A stretch of 64,000 nt of DNA from Hyphococcus sp. (GCA_021604585.1 BQJG01000006.1:1-64000), one strand, 5' to 3'; positions 26,003-35,197 are shown, counted from the first letter of the stretch. Numbers and translations are program-made. The notes: a model not told the origin generated them from the letters alone.

Positions 26003-26205
26003 GGCTTGCTCCATTGGTCGGTATCAAGGATGTTGTCATTTGCGGCATCGATGATGAGTTCCGCGATGTTCGCCGAAAAATGAATTTCATTCAAAGCCAA
26101 TTCAATATCCGAGACGGGCAAATTTTGAGCCAATTCATTAAAAACCTGAATTTCGCCGGACGGTCTATTGTCATTGGCCGGGATTTGGAGTCGCTTTCTA
26201 CTCAT
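25999..26205 (-). CDS. small recombinase-linked protein B, unknown function
   Basis: A 68-aa protein translationally coupled (ATGA, 4 nt) to recombinase 2. It shares SRKR near the N-terminus, ANDN, the I-E-L hydrophobic stretch, N-I-A-E-L and AAND with the 65-aa protein upstream of recombinase 1. Such a small ORF paired twice with the same recombinase type suggests a functional partner. No known domain. Confidence 0.7.
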   Translation of the reverse strand: MSRKRLQIPANDNRPSGEIQVFNELAQNLPVSDIELALNEIHFSANIAELIIDAANDNILDTDQWSKP

Positions 26206-26258
26206 CGCACTACCTCACATCCCCTACTACACTCAGCTTGGTCGCCTTGCGCAACTTG

Positions 26259-26579
26259 TTAACTGCCTACCGGACGCCCCATATTCGGGCGTCCGCTTTC
26301 GTCCCAGCGCAAAACTTCCCGCTTCTGGAACAAATATTCGCGACCGATTTTTATATGCGGGCGCAAATCACGTTCAGCGAGCCAACGATAAACTGTGCGC
26401 GGCGCCACGCCAAAAAGCAGGCCTATATCAGCCGTATCAAGAAGATCATTCGGCCCCAATTGCGCGAATGGCGTCTCTTTTTTGTCCGCATATATACGGG
26501 GTCGTCCGCGTGCGTCCGGTGCGTCGATCTTGCGTCGAATCGGCGTTCTGTTCTTCGCCAAAGCGGACTGCAAATACAT
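26259..26579 (-). CDS. excisionase-type helix-turn-helix DNA-binding protein
   Basis: A 106-aa protein with a basic N-terminus and a MerR/excisionase-like winged HTH (about 45-95): DTADIGLLFGVAPRTVYRWL, a gap, then IGREYLFQKREVLRW. This is the form of small phage and island excisionases. It lies 53 nt upstream of the small ORF and recombinase 2, so the three likely form one recombination operon in unit B. Unit A shows no obvious equivalent. A role in excision direction is inferred. Confidence 0.75.
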   Translation of the reverse strand: MYLQSALAKNRTPIRRKIDAPDARGRPRIYADKKETPFAQLGPNDLLDTADIGLLFGVAPRTVYRWLAERDLRPHIKIGREYLFQKREVLRWDESGRPNMGRPVGS

Positions 26580-26977
26580 ATGTGGCGTTCTCTTAGTTGG
26601 CTTTTCATATATGCCAACTTATTTCAGCTTCGTCAAGCTGACTTTTTTCCGACCGTGCGGGAGAGGCCCATGAGACGAGAGAGCGGCTGCAGGTAGATAG
26701 TCTCAGATACTGCTGTCCTATTGTTTTAAGATACTTTTGACAGTGTCCAAACATAGAACATTGATAGGCGATGCCCCAAGGTGACAGTCCATAAACCGAC
26801 ATATAGCCGGTCTATTCCCGGGCGTATAAAGGGCTATAGCCGACCCCTACAGGTCTACAGTCGCGTTGTGCCTAACGATTTAGGCGCAACCTGGATATCG
26901 GAGCTCTGATTCCTACCAAGTAAGGCAAAATCCAATGCCTCTAGGGTGGGCTGGAGCGCTACAGAACGCAGCAACTG
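26580..26977. other. non-coding spacer between recombination module and cus operon
   Basis: About 400 bases with no convincing gene. It should contain the promoter of the minus-strand recombination operon near 26580-26650. A 10-bp palindrome GGCTATAGCC is at 26832-26841 with a related TATAGCC upstream near 26811. Nothing else recognised. Confidence 0.5.
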
Positions 26978-29900
26978 CTAATTTACTCCCTGTCGCCGGT
27001 TCACAAGAAAATAGACCGCCGGGATCACGACAAGCGCCAGCACAGTGGCGCTGACGATGCCGCCTATCATCGGCGCGGCGATGCGGCGAATAACCTCGCC
27101 CCCAGCGCCATGGTCGTACATAATCGGCATGAGCCCTGCGAGAATTACGGCGAAAGTCATCATAATCGGACGCAGACGCCGAAGCGCGCCTTTCGCGATG
27201 GCGTCTGCAAAATGTGCTTCGTCGAGCGGCGCGTTCTCGTTCCGCGCGACGGCGTTTGCCGCCGCGACCTCTTGTTTGAGATACATAATCATTAGGACGC
27301 CGATTTCGACCGCAACCCCGGCGAGCGCGATAAATCCGACTGCCGCCGCAACCGATAAATTAAACCCAAGCGCAAACATCAGCCACAGGCCGCCGACCAA
27401 GGCGAACGGCAGGGTACCCATAATAATCAACACATCTGAGATGTTTCTGAAGTTTAAAAACAAGAGCAGCATAATGATTGCGATCATGCCGAGCCCCACA
27501 TAAGTGAAACGCTCTTTGGCGCGTTGCATATACTCATACTGCCCCGACCATGTGACGGAGTAGCCAGTTGGCAGATCGACATTCGCGGCGACGATGCGGC
27601 GCGCTTCATCTACATAGGAGCCGATATCGCGGCCAGCGATGTCAACATAAATCCAGCCGTTTAGTCTTGCGTTTTCGCTACGGATAACTGCCGGGCCTTC
27701 ATTGATGCGAATGTCGGAAATGCGCCCAAGTGGAATTTCGGCGCCAGACGCCGTCACAATCGGCAATTCGCGCAGGCGTTCCGGAGAATCGCGAACATCA
27801 CGTGGATAGCGCAGATTTATCGGATACCGCTCCAAGCCCTCAACGCTCTGGCTGATCGTAATTCCGCCGATTGCCGAGCGCACGACATCTTGAATGTCGG
27901 CGATGTTTAACCCAAAACGTGCTGCGGCCTCGCGGTCGATATCCACATCGATGAAGCGGCCACCTGTCACCCTCTCCGCATATACCGATGACGTGCCTTC
28001 AACATTTTTGAGCACCGTTTCAATCTGCCGCCCGACCAAGGCAATGACGTCAAGATCAGGCCCCGCGACTTTCACACCGACCGGCGTCTTGATGCCAGTC
28101 GCCAACATATCGAGGCGGTTCTTGATTGGCATGATCCAGACATTGGTGAGGCTCGGCACATTGACCAGCGCGTTAAGTTCAGCTTTCAGCGATTCTGTCG
28201 TCACACCAGGCCGCCATTGGTCACGCGGTTTCAATTGAATGGTCGTCTCGATCATCGGCAGCGGCGCCGGATCGGTCGCCGTGTCCGCGCGACCTGCTTT
28301 ACCGTAAACAGTCTCGACTTCTGGAATCGTCATGATCAGCTTGTTGGTTTGCTGAACAACCTGCGCAACCTTGCCCGCCGATATGCCTGGAAAAGCGCTC
28401 GGCATATATAGAAGATCGCCTTCATCAAGGTCGGGCATGAACTCGCCCCCGATCAGGCTCGCTGGGATGATCATGCTAGCGATGAGCACGCCAGCGGCGG
28501 CCAATGTCGCCCAAGGGCGTCGCAGCGCTAAACCGATCACCGGTCGATAGCCCCGCGATAAAACCCTATTGACCGGATTTTCTTGTTCCGGCGCGATGCG
28601 CCCCCGCACCAGAAGGCCGATCAACACCGGAACCAATGTCACCGACAGGATCGTCGCCGCCGCCATCGCATACGTTTTCGTAAACGCAAGGGGTGAGAAC
28701 AACCGACCCTCCTGCGCCTGCAATGCAAAGATCGGCGTGAAACTGAGCGTAATAATCAACAAGGAGAAAAACAGCGGCGGACCAACCTCGACACAAGAGT
28801 CCGCGATTAACCGCCAGCGCTCGGCGCCGTTTGAGTCTGGCTTTTCTTCAAGGCGTTTGTGAACGTTTTCGATCATCACTATTGTCGCATCGACCATCGC
28901 GCCGACAGCGATGGCGATTCCTCCCAGTGACATGATGTTGGCAGTGATACCTTGCGCGTTCATCACGATGAAGGCGGCGAGAATACCTAATGGCAGGCTG
29001 ATCACGACCACAAGCGCTGAGCGCAGATGATACAAAAACAATGCGCAGACCAGCGCGACGATGAGGAATTCTTCGAATAGCTTTCCTTGTAGTGTTTCAA
29101 CAGCGCGCTCAATCAATTTAGAGCGGTCGTAAGTCGTGACAATCTCGACGCCGTCAGGCAGACCCGCTTTCAACTTATCTAGCTTTTCCTTGACGCGCTT
29201 GATCGTCGCCTCAGCGTTTTCCCCGGCGCGCATAATGATGATGCCGCCGACTGCTTCTCCCTCGCCGTTTAGCTCGCCGATTCCGCGTCGAAGCTCTGGC
29301 CCGATGCGTATGTCAGCTACATCGCGCAGGAGGATCGGCGTGCCCATTTCATTGACGCTCAAGGGGATTTTTTCCAGATCGCCAATCGATTTTACATAGC
29401 CGCTGGCGCGGACAATATATTCGGCCTCGGCGAGTTCAACGACCCGCCCACCGGTTTCCATATTGCCGCGCTCGATCGCTCGGCGCACATCGGACAACGG
29501 AATGCCAAAAGAACGCAAACGATTAGGGTCGACTACAACCTGATATTGTTTTACCGCGCCGCCGATGGCGGCGACTTCCGAAACTCCCTCAATTGTCTGG
29601 AGTTCGTACTTTAAAAACCAGTCCTGAAGCGAACGAAGGTCAGAAAGGCTGTGAGCGCCGGTGCGGTCTATGAGGGCGTATTGATATATCCAGCCAACAC
29701 CGGTTGCATCCGGCCCTAGCGCCGGTTTCGCAGCGTCAGGCAGTTGCGGCGCCACCTGGCTCAAATATTCGAGCACGCGCGAGCGCGCCCAATAAAGATC
29801 GGCGCCGTCTTCAAATATGATGTAGACGAAGGAATCGTTGAAAAACGAATACCCGCGCACGGTCTTAGCTCCCGGTACAGCGAGCATCGCGGTCGCCAAG

Positions 29901-30103
29901 GGATAAGTGACCTGATCCTCAACGACTTGAGGCGCCTGCCCCGGATAGGTCGTCTTGATAATGACCTGAACGTCGGAAAGATCGGGAATAGCGTCGAGCG
30001 ACGTCGAGCGTAACGAGATCACACCAGCAATGGCGAGAAACAATGCGCCAACAATCACAAGAAAGCGGTTCTCGATGGAGTTGCGAATTATCTGGGAAAT
30101 CAT
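26978..30103 (-). CDS. cusA: CusA-type Cu(I)/Ag(I) RND efflux pump
   Basis: A 1041-aa inner-membrane HME-RND transporter. It has the 12-helix pattern with two large periplasmic loops, the N-terminal SLDAIPDLSDVQVIIKT and YPGQAPQVVEDQVTYPL segments of the family, and GAMVDATIVMIENVHKRLEE in TM4, which matches CusA rather than the CzcA/NccA zinc-cobalt type. It drives Cu(I)/Ag(I) from the periplasm through CusC. Its start overlaps cusB by 4 nt (ATGA), last of a cusCBA operon. Confidence 0.93.
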   Translation of the reverse strand: MISQIIRNSIENRFLVIVGALFLAIAGVISLRSTSLDAIPDLSDVQVIIKTTYPGQAPQVVEDQVTYPLATAMLAVPGAKTVRGYSFFNDSFVYIIFEDGADLYWARSRVLEYLSQVAPQLPDAAKPALGPDATGVGWIYQYALIDRTGAHSLSDLRSLQDWFLKYELQTIEGVSEVAAIGGAVKQYQVVVDPNRLRSFGIPLSDVRRAIERGNMETGGRVVELAEAEYIVRASGYVKSIGDLEKIPLSVNEMGTPILLRDVADIRIGPELRRGIGELNGEGEAVGGIIIMRAGENAEATIKRVKEKLDKLKAGLPDGVEIVTTYDRSKLIERAVETLQGKLFEEFLIVALVCALFLYHLRSALVVVISLPLGILAAFIVMNAQGITANIMSLGGIAIAVGAMVDATIVMIENVHKRLEEKPDSNGAERWRLIADSCVEVGPPLFFSLLIITLSFTPIFALQAQEGRLFSPLAFTKTYAMAAATILSVTLVPVLIGLLVRGRIAPEQENPVNRVLSRGYRPVIGLALRRPWATLAAAGVLIASMIIPASLIGGEFMPDLDEGDLLYMPSAFPGISAGKVAQVVQQTNKLIMTIPEVETVYGKAGRADTATDPAPLPMIETTIQLKPRDQWRPGVTTESLKAELNALVNVPSLTNVWIMPIKNRLDMLATGIKTPVGVKVAGPDLDVIALVGRQIETVLKNVEGTSSVYAERVTGGRFIDVDIDREAAARFGLNIADIQDVVRSAIGGITISQSVEGLERYPINLRYPRDVRDSPERLRELPIVTASGAEIPLGRISDIRINEGPAVIRSENARLNGWIYVDIAGRDIGSYVDEARRIVAANVDLPTGYSVTWSGQYEYMQRAKERFTYVGLGMIAIIMLLLFLNFRNISDVLIIMGTLPFALVGGLWLMFALGFNLSVAAAVGFIALAGVAVEIGVLMIMYLKQEVAAANAVARNENAPLDEAHFADAIAKGALRRLRPIMMTFAVILAGLMPIMYDHGAGGEVIRRIAAPMIGGIVSATVLALVVIPAVYFLVNRRQGVN

Positions 30104-31668
30104 TGATCGTCTCCCGTCAGTTCGCTCTCTGGCATCGGCGCAATCCCTGTGAGTTCATAACCATTTGACGTTTCGCGAAAGACAAAGCGAACCGCCTCAC
30201 CGGTTTTGATCACGTTCAAGTCAATTTCCACCGGCGCCTTGAACGCCATGGTCATCGCTGGCCAACCGATTTCTGGGACAGGCTTGTGATTGATGGTGAT
30301 GCTTTTCGCGTCCATGTCGATTGCGACGACCCGGCCTTCGGCGCCGATGGGTTCTTGGTCATCCATTTTTTTATCCGACATCGACATGGCGTCCATCGCC
30401 GCCATGTCGTGCGTGTCGCTCTGTTCCATATCGCTCATTGACATGCCAGCGCCCATTATTTCCTGGGGTGCCGACAAGCGCAGCAAGCCAGACTCCAGGC
30501 TAGCCTCTGAATCGATCAGGAACTGACTTTCAATCACGACGCGCTCGCCTTCATTGAGGCCGGAGACGATCTCAACCTTGCCGCTGCTTTCCACTCCAGT
30601 TGTGACTTGCGCAGGACGGAAGCGCCCGTCGCCTAGGGCGAGGATCACCCGGTCGCCTTTCGATGTTCTGATGATCGCCGATTGTGTCGCAGTCAGAACA
30701 CCATGCTTTGGCGTAGCCTTGATTTCGACTTTTGCGAACATGTTCGGCTTGAGGCGATCACCCGGATTGTCAAAGCGCAGCCGTACCTGAACCGTGCGCG
30801 TCATCATTTCCGCCGTCGGGTAAATGTAATCGACAACGCCTTCCCAGGCTTCGCCGGGAAACGCTGGCAACGTCATGGTCGCAGTTTGTCCTGACTCCAC
30901 CCAAGACACTTCGGACTCGAACACGTCGGCGATGATCCACACCGAAGCGAAATCGGCCAGTTGCATGGTCATGTCGCTAGGCTTGACAAACATTCCCTCG
31001 CGAATCCCAAGAGCCATCACGACGCCGTCCTGCGGAGCGCGCACGCCTATCCGGCGCTTGACGGTCCGCGTCCGCTTTAGTTCGATTATCTGGTCGGCTG
31101 TCATGCCGAGCGCCGACAGGCGTTCCGTCGCGGCGCCAATCAGCGGCGCTCTGCCAATTTTGAGCGCCTGTACATATTCAGATTGTGCAGCGACCAGCGC
31201 CGGAGCGTAGATTTCATAAAGCAGTTCACCGCGCTTTACCGGCTCGCCCACTGCCTCGACATTGAGCTGCTCGATCCAACCTTCGCTGCGGACATGAATA
31301 TCGGAGCGCGCTTCCTGATTGATTGTGATCGTACCAACCGTATTGATCTCGCGGGCAATATCTTCACGCATCACGCCTTGCGTCTTGACGCCAATATTAT
31401 TGATAACTGAGGCGTCAATTCTAATCGACGGCTCGCCGCCTTTATTACTGCCGTCATCAGCATAGACCGGCACCAAGGCCATCCCCATGGGTGATTTTCC
31501 AGGTTTGTCGCGGCGATAATTGGCATCCATCGGCGCCACCCAGTATTCGACCTTGCGTTCGCCTGCGCCGCTGCCGCTCTGTTTTTCACTGTCAGGCCAC
31601 AGCACAAAAAACGCTCCTGCGCCCAAGCCGAGAATCACGACGGGGATTAAGAATTTAAGCTTGATCAT
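30100..31668 (-). CDS. cusB: CusB-type periplasmic adaptor with fused metal-binding domains
   Basis: A 522-aa membrane-fusion protein. N-terminal anchor helix is at about 5-23. A heavy-metal-binding domain (YWVAPMDANYRRDKPGKSPMG) is at about 38-70, degenerate at the usual Cys positions. The lipoyl/hairpin/barrel adaptor body is at about 80-390, then a Met/His-rich linker (about 390-430), and a CusF-like domain at about 435-510 with HKPVPEIGWPAMTMAF. ATG 31668 has AGGAG upstream; the longer frame to 31704 overlaps cusC. Overlaps cusC and cusA by 4 nt each. Confidence 0.92.
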   Translation of the reverse strand: MIKLKFLIPVVILGLGAGAFFVLWPDSEKQSGSGAGERKVEYWVAPMDANYRRDKPGKSPMGMALVPVYADDGSNKGGEPSIRIDASVINNIGVKTQGVMREDIAREINTVGTITINQEARSDIHVRSEGWIEQLNVEAVGEPVKRGELLYEIYAPALVAAQSEYVQALKIGRAPLIGAATERLSALGMTADQIIELKRTRTVKRRIGVRAPQDGVVMALGIREGMFVKPSDMTMQLADFASVWIIADVFESEVSWVESGQTATMTLPAFPGEAWEGVVDYIYPTAEMMTRTVQVRLRFDNPGDRLKPNMFAKVEIKATPKHGVLTATQSAIIRTSKGDRVILALGDGRFRPAQVTTGVESSGKVEIVSGLNEGERVVIESQFLIDSEASLESGLLRLSAPQEIMGAGMSMSDMEQSDTHDMAAMDAMSMSDKKMDDQEPIGAEGRVVAIDMDAKSITINHKPVPEIGWPAMTMAFKAPVEIDLNVIKTGEAVRFVFRETSNGYELTGIAPMPESELTGDDQ

Positions 31669-32912
31669 TGGTTGTCTCCTGACAAATAGGAAAGGCGCGC
31701 CCACGCCTTGGCGCGCTCGACGCGCAATTCCAGGCGTTTCAATTCAGCGTCGAGTTGGGCGAGTTGACTGCGAATGAGTTCCGGAAAGTCCGTTAGGCCG
31801 CCGCCATAGGCGGAGAGGGATGCGTCCGCCGTTTCATTGGCGCGCTTGAGGACCGCATTGTCATAGAGTTGAACGCGTCTTTCGAGCTGCCCCCAGTTAG
31901 CATAAGCTCGAACCAAATCGCGGCGCATATCGAGCAGGGTAGTCGCGCGATCAAGTTCTGCCGCAGATTTGTCCTTCCGCGCTGCCGATAGCGCACGATC
32001 CTGGCGCTTGCCCGTGAATAGAGGGATTGTCAGGCTGACGCCGACGCTGGCGAAGTCTGCACGGTCGGCGCCGCGCGCGCCATAACCGCCTTCAAGCGCC
32101 CATGCGGGCTTGTAGGCTTGTTTTGCGAGATCAATATCGGTCTCTTCGACGTCAATCATAGCGTCGCTCACTCTGACGACGGGATGGCGGACAAGCGCGC
32201 GTTCGATTTCTTCTACGGGCGCGGGCGGCATCAGTGCAGGCAGTTGATCGGACGTCGGTCGCACCGCCGCAATGCCGACATACCTCGAAAGGTCCGCTTC
32301 GGCGGCGGCGCGACGTTGCTGAAGCTCTGCTATCTTGTCGTCGAGCAATGACAACTCGAATTCGGCGCGAAATACATCCTGGCTGGTTAATTTGCCCTGC
32401 GCATAGGACGCACTCAGCGCATCAATCATGCTATTAACGGCACCGCGGCTTTGATTAACGATCAATTGAGCATTCGACGCGTAATATTTGTCGAACCATG
32501 CGAGCCGGACGGCGAGTTCCACCTCACGTATAGTCGCCTCGCGGCGCATGCGCTCAATATCGGCTTCGCCTTCGCGTCTTTCACGGTTGAGGCTTCGCGT
32601 CGAGCCCCGAGGAATTTCCTGGCGCAGCCCAACCTGAAACTGCGTCATCGGCTCTTGGTCAAAAGCGAATGTGTCAGTCGGAACGTTGGCCAGTGCTGTC
32701 CGCAAAGTGGGGTCAGGAAGCTGCGAATCGGAGACGGCGCGGTCTTCTTGTGCAGAAGCGCGTGCATCGAACCGCGCATAGGCCGGATCTTCTGCGGTGA
32801 CAGCAATGTTCACTGCCTCCTGAAGAGTAAGTGGCGGCCCTGATGCGAGCCCAACGCTTCCCATCAGCACCGCCGCGATGGCCGCAGCCATCGCGAAATA
32901 TTGTTTGGACAT
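31665..32912 (-). CDS. cusC: CusC-type TolC-family outer-membrane channel
   Basis: A 415-aa outer-membrane efflux protein. Signal peptide at residues 1-23 (MGSVGLASG), then two OEP repeats with long helices (LTLQEAVNIAV ... and the second repeat with DIDLAKQAYKPAWALEGGYG). No lipobox. First pump gene of the operon after a short leader gene 91 nt upstream. Somewhat shorter than typical CusC (about 460 aa) but with both repeats. Confidence 0.88.
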   Translation of the reverse strand: MSKQYFAMAAAIAAVLMGSVGLASGPPLTLQEAVNIAVTAEDPAYARFDARASAQEDRAVSDSQLPDPTLRTALANVPTDTFAFDQEPMTQFQVGLRQEIPRGSTRSLNRERREGEADIERMRREATIREVELAVRLAWFDKYYASNAQLIVNQSRGAVNSMIDALSASYAQGKLTSQDVFRAEFELSLLDDKIAELQQRRAAAEADLSRYVGIAAVRPTSDQLPALMPPAPVEEIERALVRHPVVRVSDAMIDVEETDIDLAKQAYKPAWALEGGYGARGADRADFASVGVSLTIPLFTGKRQDRALSAARKDKSAAELDRATTLLDMRRDLVRAYANWGQLERRVQLYDNAVLKRANETADASLSAYGGGLTDFPELIRSQLAQLDAELKRLELRVERAKAWARLSYLSGDNQ

Positions 32913-32981
32913 GAGAATCTCGATTTTTGAACACAGTCAATAAACGTCGAACGCAATTTGGCGATCAGCGTGATGAATGAT

Positions 32982-32997
32982 CCGCGTCAAAACGCGG
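32982..32997 (-). promoter_or_regulatory. stem-loop between leader ORF and cusC
   Basis: On the minus strand CCGCGT-TTTG-ACGCGG forms a 6-bp GC-rich stem with a 4-nt loop. It sits 6 nt after the stop of the small Cys-rich ORF and 70 nt before cusC. No T-run follows, so it is more likely a translational or stability element than a terminator. The layout resembles that between cutF and cutO in Rhodobacter. Confidence 0.5.
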
Positions 32998-33003
32998 GCG
33001 TGT

Positions 33004-33354
33004 TCAGATTCGGGGAGGAGGCGGATCGAGATGAGATGGCGTTGCAAGCGCCTGAGCATCTACGGGGACAGCGTACCGAGTAACTTCAAAAGCTGACTCC
33101 TGCCCCTCCGATTGAACGGGTCCCGCATAATAGCCTGTACAAACAAGCGCACAGGCTGCGGCACACGCCGGGTTATGTGGTTGCGATTTCTCATCGCCCA
33201 TTTCAATGCAATCGGAAGCTGACATTGTCATCGGCTGACCAGCAGCCATTTCCGTCGTGTTCGCTTCATTGCCCATAGCGGCACATGACGCAAGCGCTAT
33301 CGCAGGCGAGGTTGCCATTGAGGCCATCAGTGTGATGAACAATAAAATGCGCAT
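33004..33354 (-). CDS. small exported Cys/Met-rich protein, putative copper leader peptide
   Basis: A 116-aa product with a signal peptide (MRILLFITLMASMATSPAIA). A Met-rich middle follows, then a CAAACALVC cluster (CxxxCxxxC, about residues 63-71), and the end is HLDPPPPRI. The Cys motif plus terminal proline run resembles CutF/CruR-type copper-sensing leader proteins, whose translation state controls the downstream genes. It lies 91 nt before cusC with a stem-loop between. ATG 33354 chosen over a TTG at 33390. Regulation is inferred. Confidence 0.65.
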   Translation of the reverse strand: MRILLFITLMASMATSPAIALASCAAMGNEANTTEMAAGQPMTMSASDCIEMGDEKSQPHNPACAAACALVCTGYYAGPVQSEGQESAFEVTRYAVPVDAQALATPSHLDPPPPRI

Positions 33355-33622
33355 TGCTATCAATATTTGCCAGCCGGGCTGCGATGTCAATTGGAGCGAC
33401 TTTGCGCCCGGATATTAAAGAAACTCTAAATTCTTGGACACTGGCGACGCCATCTGTGACTACCTGCAACCAAAAGTAGCGCGAAGGGCCGCATTCGTTT
33501 CACATGATTGTGACACACACTCCCGCCAAATGCTTGAGGAAAGGATCGCTTAGCCTCACGCTCACCACATTTTCGGCCATAATTACTAATGCACCCCTCA
33601 CCAACGTTGGACATATTTTTGA

Positions 33623-34228
33623 ATGCGAAAAGTCTCATCAATAGTCAGTACGGTTTGTGACTGCGCATTGTGCGCTTGCGCATCCACTCCGCCGCAAGGA
33701 TCACAAAGTCCGACACAGCCAATGCAAGTCGGCGTGTTTGCAAGCTCACTATCGCTTTGCAACGGGAGCCATATCGATAATGCTCCGGCGATAGACAGCG
33801 AAAAAAACATTATCAATTACCGCTCCATGGCGCACGTTGCAGGCATCACTGTGGCGCGCGCCCCGGTTAGGCGCGCGTGTTTTTCATCAGGCTTCGGCAG
33901 TCGCCATGACAGGGTTGGATTGCATAAGGGAATTGATCTCTCGACTGGACATCCGCACGCCGTTTACGCGGCGAGTTACGGCGTCATCGAAGAAATCCGA
34001 ACAATGCCCCGTTATGGAAACATGATCCTGATAAAACACAGGAATGGCGTCAAAACCCGATACGCACACCTCTCAACGTTTGATTCAAGGGTTCACCAGG
34101 GACACGAAGTCCGGCAAGGCGACGTCATTGGCATGACGGGCAGCTCGGGCAACGCCAACGCGGTAGTTCTGCATTACGAGATTATCGTGAACGGCGTTCC
34201 ACAGAACCCGATGACAATTGGCGACTAG
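33623..34228 (+). CDS. M23 (LytM-like) metallopeptidase
   Basis: A 201-aa protein, probably exported; the N-terminus is Cys-rich and a lipobox-like CACAS is seen near residue 18. The C-terminal M23 domain (about 90-200) shows SGFGSR, HKGIDL (metal His/Asp) and VLHYEI (second HxH-type position, here LHY), with YAHLS. Such enzymes cut peptidoglycan cross-links. It stands alone between the cus and cop operons; M23 genes occur in other copper islands, but the role there is unclear. Confidence 0.75.
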   Translation: MRKVSSIVSTVCDCALCACASTPPQGSQSPTQPMQVGVFASSLSLCNGSHIDNAPAIDSEKNIINYRSMAHVAGITVARAPVRRACFSSGFGSRHDRVGLHKGIDLSTGHPHAVYAASYGVIEEIRTMPRYGNMILIKHRNGVKTRYAHLSTFDSRVHQGHEVRQGDVIGMTGSSGNANAVVLHYEIIVNGVPQNPMTIGD

Positions 34229-34277
34229 TCCTGAAGACGCATGCCGATACACCAGAATTTGCAGCCGATTTCGTGAC

Positions 34278-34547
34278 TCAGCGTTTCGTCTTCTCGAACA
34301 GATCGATCAGCTCAGAAAACTTTTCCTGCTGAGCCTTGACGCTGCCGGATTTAATCGCGTCCGCCACGCAGTGATGGGCGTGGCCTTTGAGGATTTCGCT
34401 CTCGGCCCGCGATAACGCTGATTTGATCGCCTGCACCTGATGCAAGATATCTATGCAATAGCGATCTTCCTCAATCATGCGGGCGACGCCCCGGACCTGA
34501 CCTTCGATCCGGTTGAGACGCTTGATGATTGGTAACGAATCTGACAT
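34278..34547 (-). CDS. csoR: CsoR/RcnR-family copper-sensing repressor
   Basis: An 89-aa all-helical DUF156 repressor. The RLNRIEGQVRGVARMIEEDR signature of the first helix is clear. Cu(I) ligands fit CsoR: Cys in RYCIDIL, then His and Cys in HAHHC (H-x3-C). This points to Cu(I) rather than Ni/Co or formaldehyde. ATG 34547 has AGGAAA upstream; the longer frame to 34682 runs through the operator. It is divergent from the copper gene at 34617, and its operator lies between them. Confidence 0.92.
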   Translation of the reverse strand: MSDSLPIIKRLNRIEGQVRGVARMIEEDRYCIDILHQVQAIKSALSRAESEILKGHAHHCVADAIKSGSVKAQQEKFSELIDLFEKTKR

Positions 34548-34561
34548 CGGATTTCCTAGCA

Positions 34562-34590
34562 TTGACACATACCCCGCGCGGGTATAGATA
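34562..34590 (+). promoter_or_regulatory. promoter with CsoR operator, divergent csoR/34617
   Basis: TTGACA (-35, 34562-34567) and TATAGA/TAGATA (-10, from 34583) flank the dyad ATACCCCGCGCGGGTAT at 34569-34585 (arms ATACCC/GGGTAT, 5-nt centre). The same arms, spacing and position occur at 39648-39664 before the ATPase gene. A repressor bound here would block the plus-strand promoter and lie 22 nt from the csoR start. Confidence 0.8.
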
Positions 34591-34616
34591 GGCGGCCAGG
34601 AAAGGACGGTCAAGGC

Positions 34617-35072
34617 GTGATCGCAAGCCACATCAAAGTCATTGTCTTTACAGCGCTCGCGTTGATCTTGAGCGTCGGGCATAGCTTTTGCGCCGAGCTG
34701 GCGGCGACAGTTTATTCACAAACTGGTGCTGAACAATCCGTCATCGATGCGCATCAAGCGCACGAGCAAAAGGCCGAAAGCAGCCATCATGGCGCTCATG
34801 TCGGCGAACAGACTGCGAAGGTCGCCGAACACACCCCCTGCGGTCCCGATCAGTCAACATGCGAACACTGCGAAGCCGCGCAGTTCTTCAAAACGGCGTC
34901 AGTTAGTTTCATCGCGACACTCAATCCGCAGACGAGTTATGCTTCTACTTCCCTGAGCGACATAATCGTTTCGAGCGAACGCATTTTTTCAAATGCTGTG
35001 CTTGCGGCCCTGCAACGACACGGGCCGCCTGGCGACACGCCGGTTTCTCTGAAAACCAGACTACTGAACTAG
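34617..35072 (+). CDS. exported His/Cys protein, putative copper leader (CutF/CruR-like)
   Basis: A 151-aa product from GTG 34617. Signal peptide is at residues 1-25 (ILSVGHSFCA), then a His-rich stretch and CGPDQSTCEHC (about residues 75-85). It ends RHGPPGDTPVSLKTRLLN with a Pro-Pro-Gly near the end. This shape (exported, Cys cluster, C-terminal Pro motif, first gene of a copper operon with CsoR operator) fits DUF2946/CutF-type leader proteins. Two strong stem-loops follow before the next gene. Function inferred. Confidence 0.65.
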   Translation: MIASHIKVIVFTALALILSVGHSFCAELAATVYSQTGAEQSVIDAHQAHEQKAESSHHGAHVGEQTAKVAEHTPCGPDQSTCEHCEAAQFFKTASVSFIATLNPQTSYASTSLSDIIVSSERIFSNAVLAALQRHGPPGDTPVSLKTRLLN

Positions 35073-35086
35073 CCCAAGTTTGAGCT

Positions 35087-35197
35087 CGCACTCGTGAGAG
35101 TGCGTGGATCACGTGCGTCTTGAATTTCGATTCATCCGTGCGTGAGCTTAGGCGGCGCCAGTTCGCCATTTCTCCCCCTAGGCCTTCTGGCGCCGCC
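35087..35197 (+). promoter_or_regulatory. two stem-loops in leader before cusF-like gene
   Basis: CGCACTC-GTGA-GAGTGCG (35087-35104) is a 7-bp hairpin. GGCGGCGCCAG (35151-35161) pairs perfectly over 11 bp with CTGGCGCCGCC (35187-35197) around a 25-nt loop. A T5 occurs 13 nt later (35211-35215). They fill the 178-nt space between the leader ORF and the CusF-like gene. They could be a terminator/attenuator or a translational switch. Confidence 0.6.
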
